In this document: piece after piece, positions 40,201 through 52,200 of the stretch
Position numbering within the stretch: position 1 is the first letter of the stretch
Layout: every line of letters starts with the position of its first letter
Source: Ypsolopha sequella
Taxonomy: Eukaryota > Arthropoda > Insecta > Lepidoptera > Ypsolophidae
DNA: 64,000 nucleotides
Reading direction: 5' to 3'
NCBI GenBank assembly: GCA_934047225.1
Contig: OW203991.1
Location: 682,001-746,000 of the forward strand
Program-made: the position numbers and the translations under genes
Notes under the pieces: model-generated
Databases searched by the model: none
Told to the model about the DNA's origin: nothing
Seen by the model: only the letters and a program-made list of their open reading frames with translations

Positions 40201-43200
40201 GCTACCAAAATCTTGATTGACGATAAAAACAACGCTAATGGCGTAGAAGTATACACTGACGGTCAATTACTGAACTTCTACGCTAAGAAAGAAGTAATAG
40301 TTACAGCAGGAACTATTGAGGCTCCGAAACTGCTCGTAGCGTCTGGCATTGGACCTGCAGGCACCCTGCACGATTTGGAGATAGATGTAGTATCTGATTT
40401 ACCAGTTGGAACTGAGTACCAAGATCATTTCCAGCTGCCTATCCTGATCGTAGGACAACAGTCACAGGTGAAGACTGATGAACAAGACAAACAATGTCCA
40501 TTGACCACACTAAACAACGTACACCTATCGCTGCAGGGATTCTTCTCACTTTACAATTTCAATGCGCCGGAGTTCCAAATCGTGCCTTACTACTTCAACG
40601 CGTCGTCACCTGGACTAAAAGGCTTGTTCAGCAATACCTATTTCCTAAACGATGCTGTTACAAATTCAGTCCTCGAAGCCAACACTGATCATGAACTCTT
40701 CAACCTCGTGTTCATATTGCTGCATCCCAAGTCCAGAGGCAACGTGACTATCAACAGCGTTTCCATCTCAGAAAAGCCCAAGATCTACACGAACTACTTC
40801 AAAAACCCAAACGATTTGTTCATAACGAAAGAGTCTGTCAAGCGTGTCGTATTTAGTTTTCTTAAAACAAAATACTTTAAGAAAATTGGTGCGTCATTTT
40901 TGAAAATAAATTTGCCAGCATGTGACTGTTACGAGTTTCTAAGTGATGAGTACTTGGAATGTTACATATTGCAAATGGCGGTCGCTCAGCACCACCAGTC
41001 CTCTTCTTGTGCCATGGGTAGGGTCGTGGATAGCAATCTGAAGGTGTATGGCGTTAATAAACTTCGTGTTGCGGATGCGAGTGTCATGCCCAGAATAATA
41101 AGTGGCAACACTTACGCAGTCACAATGATGATAGCCGAAAAGGTATCTGATCTCGTAAAGCATGAATATCTATCGTGAATAGATGTCGTAAGTTGTACCA
41201 ATAAGTTACATCATATAATAATCACGTAACCAAGCTGTCAAGCCACGTACTGTTTAACAAAATAAGTAATTACTAGATTTATCGTGAAGATCGAAGCAGC
41301 TCATTTTCAATAGATTAAATAAGGGAATTTAAAATACTGTCTAAAATCAGAAAGACACGGATTCTCGTAGTTCACATAAACTGTAACCTTTATATGTATG
41401 TAAATACTTATAGCAAAATTCTCAAATTCACTAAAATCCGTGTTTTGTTTGCAAATATTTTGTTTCTACTGGTTTCCGTGACCGTGATTTCGTTTGGAAA
41501 TTCATTTCCAAATAATTTTCTAAATATTGGAATTTAAATTGTAATTAGGAATTATTCCAACATGCCAATTCAATAATATTAAAATAAATAGTAAACTGTG
41601 AAAAAGAAATGTTTTTTTCATGTTTTTGTAGTGAAGCGTAAAGCGTAAAGCTACAATAAAATGATAAATATGTAAAAACGTTGGAGGTTGTACCTCACAT
41701 TAAGGATCAAGGTATGTGTATGCACAATTTAAATTTCCCAAATCGACAGGATGCGACGTATTCGATATTAAAAAGTGCTGAATTTCACATTTTCAAAAGG
41801 AAATTTCTAATTAGCATTTTACCAGTTAACCCTTGGTGATATGGAGAGTTCATTGTCAATATTGTCATGCATTAGTCTGCCTATCGAAACATGAAAGTGG
41901 AAAAACGCGGCTAATTCCAAATATCTTCGTGTGTTAACACTGGTTGTAGTATACACAGATGATAAAGCTATCCCGATAGTAAATACGTTGTGTGACAATC
42001 TTTCCGGTGTGAGACAAGGACGGCATTCAGCGATATTGGAGTACACGTTGTGGAGTCGGGATTGGAGGGGGAGTCACACGATATATTTGCTGAAATTCTA
42101 GGGGATAAATGTTCTTGTAAGAAGTTGTTATGTTCGGGGCGGTCAGCTAATAAAAATAAAACTTGGTCTCCTCTTTCGCTAGCCAGACATTAAGATCATT
42201 TAAAAAATTCAGAGAGCTAATCATACCTGCACCAACTGTCCGAAGCACACATTCCCCGTATAGAAGGTCTGTCTGTCCGACACGAAGCCTTTGATCTCCG
42301 TCTCTTCTACTTCCTCTCCGTTCAGCGCCAGTACTCTGCAATGTATAGGTACCTGGTTTATCTTCTAGTCTGGAAACTCCAAATTTGTAGAAAGTAAAGG
42401 TCGTCGCACATTACAACGGATCGGCACCAGACAACCTCAAAGTAAAGCATTGAAATATGAGCTTTAACCGTTGTCACGTATGTCACATTTTTGTACTAGT
42501 GGATGGTGGGTAGATGGTGTGTGGTCCGCGCGTCGTACACTTGCAAAATGTCACGTACAGAACACGATTTAAAGCTCACGTTACAATGCGTACTTCGGGG
42601 TGGTCCGGTGCCGAGACGTTATCATTTGCGGAGTTTTTTGTAATCTTAAGGGTCGGAGTTCGGAAATCTGGCAATAACAGGGTTCGGCATTATCACTTTA
42701 GAGTTTAGATGATAGTAAATATTAAACTTCTAATCAAAATAAATACCACTTTCTACTCTTTAAAAAGAAGAATAATATCATTACAAACAATTGGTGTAAA
42801 TTTCAACAGTGACTTCAGAAACAATCAGGAATTTCAAGAAAAGCTCTCGAATAGCATTGCCGCATTAATCATTATTGTGATTTATTTAGAGACTTAACAA
42901 TGACAACATAAATTTCAGAACCATAACAACACATCAAACAATATAAAAAAAAAAAACAGTTCTCAGATACGATTTATATTTTTTCCACACTACGCAAAAA
43001 TGTTGCAGAAAAAGTCTGAGGTTTTCTGTGCGCGGCAGTTGATAAGAGCGAGATAGACAGTAAAAAGGCAAAAGCGTAGGAGCAGGACTTAATTTTATAA
43101 ATCTAACTGCTAGTTGAAACCAGCGGCACATTTCGGCAGGACTCCAAGACTCTTGAAAAAACGGGTTCAAACACCCCTGACACTCCTTTGGGGATGTACC

Positions 43201-46200
43201 TGTGCACAGATATCTGACAAACGTTCACCATTTTATATACATTTTTCAACTCAGGGCCAATCAAGACGACAAATTATTCTCTGATTGTTCATGTTTTTAA
43301 AGTGAAAAGGATTTAATTGATTGAAATAGGCGTTCATTTGTGGAGGTCCATCATCAACCTGTGGATACATTAATAATTTGCAATATTCCGCTAAATAATC
43401 ATGTTATGCTACTCAAAATGCAGACTCAAGCACTGTCCGCCCTCCCGCATTATATTTGATGTCTCCCCAAACAACTAGTCATGTCGGTGGTCGGGTGTCA
43501 TCGATATGTGTTCATATCATATCATCCATCAGCCTTGTTCGTCCACTGCGGCTCGAGGGGTTGATTGGATTTCACCTTGTATAATATATATTTTAACTAT
43601 AATTTTAATCGTATATATTGCTACATAAATTAAATAAACCTTTAATCTAGTTCATGTATATTTATTAGTTTATTACATATATTTTTAAAAGATTAAATTT
43701 TGACTTGTAAAACGTGTATTATTTACCTACTTTGCAAAATAAACTATTTGAATTTGACTGCTGGACATAAGCCTTTCCAGGACTTTGCCACTCCCGGCGG
43801 ACATCCTGGAAGAATTGCCCATACTCACACTAGCTGGGCAGGCGGGTTTGTGAGCGCGGTGCCGGAACCCTCGCACCAGTGACGCCGCTGCCCGTCACTA
43901 GTCTCATATCATATGATATCATTAATTTATTGCCAAGTCACAAGTATAAAAGATCTTACATGAAGGAAAAGTACAAGTTGGTGTTGTATTTATCACAAAA
44001 AGAAACATCAATAAAGTGACAAAAAGGGCCAAACTCAGAAAATTCTGCTAGTTGCAACAACTCATAGCGCTGGTTTTCAGTTTTGGTCCTCGGCCTCGTG
44101 TCCAGCGGCTCGCCTCACCTGGTCTGCTGCACGAAGGCCAGCACGAGCGTGTCATGGTAGGCCTCAGAGTTGAGGGTGAGAGGCCACATGCCCTTGATGC
44201 CGGGCAGGTCGATGGAGGCCTGCTCGCCGATACCGATCCCGTTGCGGATGATCCTAAGGGACCCCATCTTGAACGCTCCTGTCGACAATGGACACGGTGG
44301 TCTAATATTTATCATTACATTTCTAAGATAATATCTTTCGGGAAATCGATCGATTTGCAAACCCTCAATACTCCTAGAAACCGCAACCGTTCTTGTTAAA
44401 GAAACTTGGTGAATCGTGCATAGAAACTACTTTCGCTATGAGTACAGTCAACAAGACATAGGTAAGCAAGCCCAGCGCCTACACTTTGATTCTAAAACCC
44501 ACAGGTGAGTGATACATGAGGTGAGCATTATTGATAGCGTATTCTGCATCTCGTCGATCACTCGTCAATGGTTCTTAGGATCAAAAGTGTTTGCGCTGGT
44601 TACCTATCTCTTTTATTGACGGTACAACCTTAACAACATTCATTTGTATATGCGAGTGGTATCATTAAAGTCTGTTTTTATTAAGAACTGAGAAAAGTGA
44701 CAGTTCAGAAAAGGGACAGAGTTGCACGAGTAAAGGAGAAACGATACAGTTCATCTCGCGCCATCCCTTTTCCGAACAGTCACTTTACTCCGTCTACAAT
44801 AACAACAGACCTCAGTTTCCGTTTCCGGAAGTACGACAATTTTAGCGTATAGAAGCTGAGATACAAATAAATAAGAGTACGATACTGGTCCAGTGTAACA
44901 ATGATGTGTACAACAAGTGAGTGGTGGTTAAACAACTCACCAGAGCAAACCACTAGCTGCTTTTTTGATTTCCAATCAGTGATACACATGTCATAGATGG
45001 GCCCTAGTCCTGCGTATCTCGTCATAGTTTCAACATAGTTAGTCTTCAAGGGCGAGGCCATTGTGTGGGAGTGTGGAGAATGGTTGTAATTTTTGTGATT
45101 ATAGCGCCACCATTTGTCGCCAGCGTTCAGGGGCCACAGGCAGTCTATGCAAGATCGGGCTGTCTTCTTTACACAGCAGTTCTCTTGACAGAAGAAAGAA
45201 GAAGTTATAGACATAGCTCTGAAAACTAAATATATACTTTAGGAATAGAATTCTATGTTCACTTGTGTCCGCGGCGAGAGTGGGTATAAATAAATGTGGA
45301 GGATACGTATATTGTCCGATATGGTAGTGGTACACGTAAATAACTGCTCTTAATGGGAGCGGGGAAGCGACTGCCGGGGCCGTGCTGGTTTGCCACCATG
45401 TGCGCTTCTGACTAATTGTCAACTAAGCATTAATGCTAAGCCCCTACAGTACATATATACAAAATGTGATGATTTAATAATTACTTTGAAGTCAGTTACT
45501 GGGAATTATTAGGAATAGTGTAAAACTAACTTGGGGTAAATGTATTTACGAATCAACGCCGCCCCTTCCACCACATCGTCTGTATGTATCTTGTGTAAAC
45601 ATGAATAAATGTGGGTAATAGTAGATACCTATATCGTGTGCAGTGTGTATATCGACATTAATCTATACCCAAAAACGTGCTTGGAAATGAAAATGCTAGC
45701 CCTAATATTACATGCCTTTCAATCAGTCGCTGTGACCCCTTTACACCAACTGCATCAAACATATTGAAATACTACTAAATATCTTTATAGCACACCGTGC
45801 GTAAAATGACCGCTTTACGCAAGCTGCGCGTGCGTAAAGTCGGCATTTTCCGCACTTGTGCTATAAAAAATTATACGAAACTCATGCGAGAAACTTTTTC
45901 TCGACTCGTGTGATTGCAGCACTCGCCTTCGGCTCGTGCCGCAAACTCACACTCGTCAGAAAACGTTTCATCGCTCTCGTATCGTAATGTACTATTTCAC
46001 CTCACTAGATCAAAAACGCGCTTTTGCTGCTTAAAATCAGTGAGCAAAAGTCAACTTTGTTCACTCAGTGCAGAAAAGTATTTTGAATTAAGAACCTATG
46101 AATTGATATTTCGTATTTTATTGACTCACGAAAACTTCAGCAATCCCATAATTAACTGCTTAAGGGAAAAAGGGATAGCAAATTGACATTTCGTATTTTA

Positions 46201-49200
46201 TTGACTCACGAAAACTACAGCAATCCCATAATTAACTGCTTAAGGGAAAAAGGGATAGCAAACATCAGCTTGGTGGCTATTTCTTTCACTCTATAATGAT
46301 TCCATACACATTGGGATGCTATGCACAGCCCTGCAGCTTGTCGGATACCACAGACAGGGTAAACTTCTCGTAATCCTGTGTATGGCCTCCACATCGGGAG
46401 GCTCTACACTGCCCTGCAGCTTGTCGGATACCACAGACAGGGTAAACTTCTCGTAATTCTGTGTATAGCCTCCCAGCGTGTATGGAATATGTACCATAGA
46501 CTATAGAGTCCGTATAAACCAATGAGCTTCTACCGGAACCGGATAGAGTAAAACACTCAGAGATTTTCTGATTTTTGATTGTTTTTGGGATTTAATTAAC
46601 ATTCCTTAAATTTTATTTCATGTGCAATATTTTTATATACTGTATTATTTAAACTTTAAAGAAAAAAAACATTGAATTCTTATAAGTTCGTTCGAAAATA
46701 TAGTGTCTTTACATCTTGTGTTTTCTCGCTAGTGAGGTGAAAAGTTGTATGACATGTGTCACACGAGAGCAAATTTACTTTGTTTCTTGTGCCTTCGAAT
46801 CCCTCACCACGGTCAGGATTCTAACTTAGAATCACTGACTACGCTCGTGATTCGATTATAGAATCCTTCGCTTGCTCGGGTTTCAAAATCGGTACACGCA
46901 ACAAAAAAAAAACTTTGCTCTCTTGTTGCACAAATTTTTATTTTTTACAGTTTTCAAACAGGGATCTTGTTGTGTGGTGCTGCTGCAGGTTTCCATGGCG
47001 TCCCCCTCTTCAAATACTTATTTTTATTGAGACCGGGACGGTGTGGATGTCTCGTTGCTATGTCTTAATCTATTACACATGGATAGATGGATCTGAATCT
47101 GAAGGAAACATTTTGAAATGAAAGAGTGACAACTTCCTTTAAACATTACCAGTAAGTAAACCGTGATCGGCTGTCTCCTTCAGCCGTTGACCTTTAGTCG
47201 GACACTAGCCACGTCCCACTCACCCGAGCAAGTGATGAGCTGACTCTGTCCCTGTCGCTCGAGGTCCACGACGCACATGTCCACGATGGGCGCGAGGCTG
47301 GTGAACGACTCCATGGGCTGCACGTACTGCGCCGCGTCATCACGTGACTCGGTGAGACGCACCAGTGCCGAGTCGCCGAGCCGGGACCCGATGAACACCA
47401 CCCCGTTGTCCAGGTACGTCATACATTCCGGGATCGGGATCTCGCCTGGATAATACATGCCCATAAAATATTTACATCATGATAATAAAATATCATATAA
47501 ATAATAAAAACAATACATATAATAAAAAGAGAAGAACCCGGTGTGTCTATACATTGAAGAAAAGTAATAAAAATAGAAAGGGGATGACTAAAGAAGAGTA
47601 ATAGAACACGAATCAGCGATATTTAGAATTATTTTCTGTCTGTCTGTTTGTTCACGCACATCTCCGAAACCGCTGAATAAATTTGGATACGGTTTTTTTG
47701 ATTATCATCGTAGTGACCCTGTTCAACATTATATTATTATTATTATGTAGGTAAACTTTTCAGTCACGGGCCCATAGGGACCCGATCATTTGAAAGGCAT
47801 TCTGGGACCGAAGCCAACATTGAAGAGGCCTTTGGTACCATTTAATATAAATGTGAGATGGCTGCATCCATGGAGGCCTCTCCCTCAATGTATCATTGAG
47901 ATACACTTAACGGACAGTCCCCCACAGTTGCCAAACTATTGCCAGGGAGAAAGCGACTTGGAGTGGGCTATGAGGATGGAATGCTAAATGGGCCGGATAA
48001 CAGGGCTATGGAGTAAGATAACGGACATCTGCCTCGAAAATCTCTCACAAATTTAAGTATGGCAGATGGTGACTTGCTGCTTGATAACTTTCCAACAGGA
48101 TAGCCGTTGTGGGCCCCCTATCTAGCCACCATGGGGCGGCCAGGTGGCAAAACTTTGTAAGCAGCTAAGGTTGTCGAGAGGTGAGTCTGCGGGGCGCAAG
48201 ATCCTTATACAGTCAAGTGCCCCCGGCGTTATGACATTTTACACTTCCAACCTGGAACATAAGTTCCGCTCTTGCATCTCCACTCTGACCGGCTGGTTAA
48301 GGCAAGCGCAGAGGCAGGGGGTGTGTTGCTGTGTGTGTGTGTGTGTAAGCGCATGTGTGATGCGCCCTGGAGGTAGGGTCTGTGGTATCGCCACTCACCA
48401 TCGGCTCGCCACAAACCGCCCTGCGGTGACTGATTGCACTGGACGTACTGGATGTACCAGGGGGCGATGGCGTAGTCACATTATTATTATTATAAGGGGT
48501 GTTAATAATACCCAAGCCGAAAACGGGGCAGAGTTGAATAAACGCGGGTGGTGTCGCGGGCAAGGCACATACCTTCTATAATACGTTACACACTAACATC
48601 TGAATCTATTAGTTCAGTGAGTAATTGTACGAATTCGAAAAACAAGCATGCCAGGACGGAGAACGCGCCCGCGAGGCAACAAATAAAAAATGTGTTGTAT
48701 AAAACTGTTCACGCCACCAGCGTGACGTTCGCGCATGCGCATGACTAATTTCGCGGCGCAGCGCTGGCGCCACCTGACAGCGCCAGCGACTGGTGCGCCG
48801 GCGGTTCGCTCGCTCTGTTCCGCGCAGGACATCATCCGAACCACACGTGTGTACACACTCGCGCCGCCAACACGCCGAAATCTCGCGTATCCTGTGTTCC
48901 TACCAGTGTTGTGTTCATACCAGTGCTGTGTTTATTACTCCACCAACCAAGATATACTGCACATTCCTGCCCAAGGCGCCAGCTCCATCAGCCCAACAAG
49001 GAGGGATGCCACGCGGCGCATACGTCGGCCCATCCATCCATCAAAGGTCAGTCAGTTTACCCACAATTCTCCAATCAATACTCAAATCCCATCAGCTCTG
49101 CATTCCTGTAACCTCGCGGTTACATTTTGGTCACTTCGAGCGGAAATTTTTTGGTTTTTGGCTCTTCGGGCCTTTGAACCAGCCCCCGCCTCCCCCCCGC

Positions 49201-52200
49201 CGGCCCGTAACTTTGTTTGAACCAGCCCCCGTCGATTTACTACAGTCCATTTTCACCCGGTTACATATTTTAACCCCCTCCCCGGCCCTTTTTTCCAAAA
49301 AAAAAATATATTTTGTGGTCTCGAATACCTATTGCGGGACCGCGCCGCCTAGAACATTCCATTTATCTGTATAGAACCGGCCCCCCCCGCCCCCGGCACA
49401 CAATAAACTCACTTTCATCCCGTTTATTATTATTATTCAGCTCAGATAATATAATTATATCCATTCAGCCCAATTGTTTATTACAGTCCACTATATTTCT
49501 TTATTAAACCCCCCGACCCGACCCGACCCAATTTACCTATTTTTACCCAATTTTTGCCCGCGGAGAGGTGTAAATCTGCCCATTGTCAAAGATAGTTTTC
49601 ATATCTTGCGAGATATTTTTTTGGTGCGAGTATAAATTCGCTTTATTTCGTGCACTTAAATACGTTACATATATACATAAGTTACGTATGTTGAGTACAT
49701 ACGTATACATTATAATATAACGTTATTACGTTACGTATTACCAAAGCTTGATTTGCATCATTGGATTGTCCACTCATTTAGAACTGATTTCGGCCAGGTA
49801 AATACATTCGTTGTTGTTTACGCACTCAAAGAAGTAGGTAGGTATTTTGTTCTATAAATAGAATTTTCGTCGACTGATGTTTTTGTTGTAAATATACTAT
49901 CGTGTAGGCAAGAACTAGCGCGTATTGTCGGCACATGATTTCAAGGCAAATAACATTTTAGAGAACAAGCTCATCAGCCCTTTTCGATATTTTGTGTCGC
50001 AGTAATAGTTTTCCGGACAGTTTTTTCGTGTTATTGCCTGCTTTTTAACCGGGTACATATAGCACAAATATAGTAAACATTTTTTTTTTCTTCTTCTTGT
50101 CTCTGCTCTTATTGTTTATGGTACACATATAGGGTGTTCCACGTTGGTTTATCAGCTCATATACAGGTTGTATAAAAAAAATTTTTTTTTTTTTTTCTCT
50201 GTCGTGTTTATTTAAGAGTTCCGTGTTCCGTTTGTACATAGACTTTGTTACTTCGGCCCGCGCAAGTTACAAGCTATCCGCACGTTAGAGTTAGTAACGC
50301 TCAAGTTTTAATGACTCATTTTCAACATTAAAATGCCTTCAAAGAAGCAAGCGGCCATATTTCGCGAAGCAGTTAAGGCTATTGCCAACTTGAAGGAAAT
50401 AGGCCTAGCTGTCGCGGCGGGCGACAGAACTAAGTACTGTGTCGAAGATTTTACGGGACGGTATCTTAGACTAGAGGTGTACCGGAAGAAACTGGAGGAT
50501 GTGTATTACGACATTCTCGAGGACGAGGATCTGGCCATAGATATTGAGGCCGCTTATACGGTGAATTATCAGACGGCGATAAATGACTACGAGGAGGTCG
50601 TAGTAGCATCCCAGCGGTTGAGTGTGGCATCAGCGCTTCCCGTCACAGCCTCTCCATCCAGCCCAAGTACCTCAAGCCTATCGTCGACGGTCTTGCCCAA
50701 GATCTCAATGCCCAAATTTTCGTCCAAAATAGAAGATTGGCCTTCATTCATAGCCATTTTCCGAAGCCTCATCGGAGAAATGGCTACTGTTTCTGATGCC
50801 GTCAAGCATCATTATCTGCTCGGCTCTCTTACAGGTGAAGCACTCAGCATGGTGTCTCACCTTCAGCCCACTAATGAGAATTATGCAGTGGCGATGGAAA
50901 TTCTCACCAGGCGCTATGAGAACCGTCGTGTTCTCATAGAGCGATTTGTGGATATAATTCTAGGGCTGCCACAAATTGACGCTCGTTCAAATATCCGCGC
51001 TTTATTTTTAACACCGCTCATATCAGCGCAAAGCGCTCTTTTAAATTTAGATCTGCCCATGAAGGAGTCAGATTATGTCTTCGTATCTATAGTGGTACGA
51101 AAACTCCAAGGTGAGCTCCGTACTCTCTTCGAGCGGAAGTGCGGATCTCAGCCAACTCTGCCCACTCTGGCTAACCTCATTGAGTTCTTGGAAGAGCACG
51201 CACGCTGCAAGGAGAATGAGTCATCGTCCCTTGCGTCACAGGATGCTCCTTCTTCAGCACGGCTCGGCCCGTCAGAAAGGCTCGCTCAGCTCAATCAGCT
51301 GGTTCAGCCCACTCGAGGTTCCCGTCAGCCTTATACGGCTACTGGAGAATTCCGCCCCATAGCTCCGCTTAGGAGCCGGCAAGAATATCGCTCTCCTCAA
51401 CCTGCTCCCCATAGGCCGTTCTTGGCATTCGGTGACGCCCTAACCTACTCGGCCCAACCGTCCTCATCATCCGCTCGTCAGCCAGTTTACTCGGCCCAAA
51501 CATCCCCATCACCCACTCGCCAACAAAATTATTCGGCTCAACCTTCTTCCCCTACTGGTGGTATGCCATGCCCATACTGCAAGAATAGGGGACATAAGCT
51601 CATCGCCTGCCCACAATTTAATAACCAACCGGTTCAAGGTCGGTGGGATTTTGTGAACTCACGCAACCGGTGCCGACGCTGTTTGGGTCCTCACTATGAG
51701 AATGAGTGCAGGTCTACACGTGCATGCAAGGAGTGTGGGCGGACTGACCACCACACTTCACTGCATCGCCATGGGGCCATGTCTCCGACACGCTCATCTG
51801 CTCATTTGCTGCCTCCGTCTCTACGTGAGCAGCCCAGACAGCGCTCAGCGCATGAGCCTCAGCACCATTCGGCACATGTTACACAGGCATACACGTCCCA
51901 TCCCAACCCACCCACTCAATCGCGATCGCCAAGTAGGTCTCGGGTAGGTAGGCAACAATGACTACCTACAATAACAGAGCACTATGAAGGCGAGGACGAC
52001 CAGCACTCAGCACACTCATCACATACACACTCAGCTCATTTTCACTCAATGACTTCAACTCCAACAGAGAATTCCTGTAACTCCGCACAACGTGTAGTGA
52101 ACGTCACTAACACACCAATTTTGTTGCCAACCGTCTCACTTAAAATAGCAGACGTACATGGTCAATTTCACTCAGCACGAGCCCTGTTAGACTGTGGAAG

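Noticed and set aside
45099..45422. 107-codon frame overlapping the DDB1 exon-like copy
   Set aside because: Different frame from the DDB1-like one; content ([12 protein letters not shown]) looks transposon-like but could not be assigned.
46291..46522. Minus-strand frames with SVVSDKLQG repeated
   Set aside because: Formed by the 83-bp duplication. No family recognised and no splice context; kept only as a repeat.
48735..49374. Open frames of 161 and 193 codons, repeated at 56054-56612
   Set aside because: They lie in the LTRs of the BEL element and recur because the LTRs are identical.
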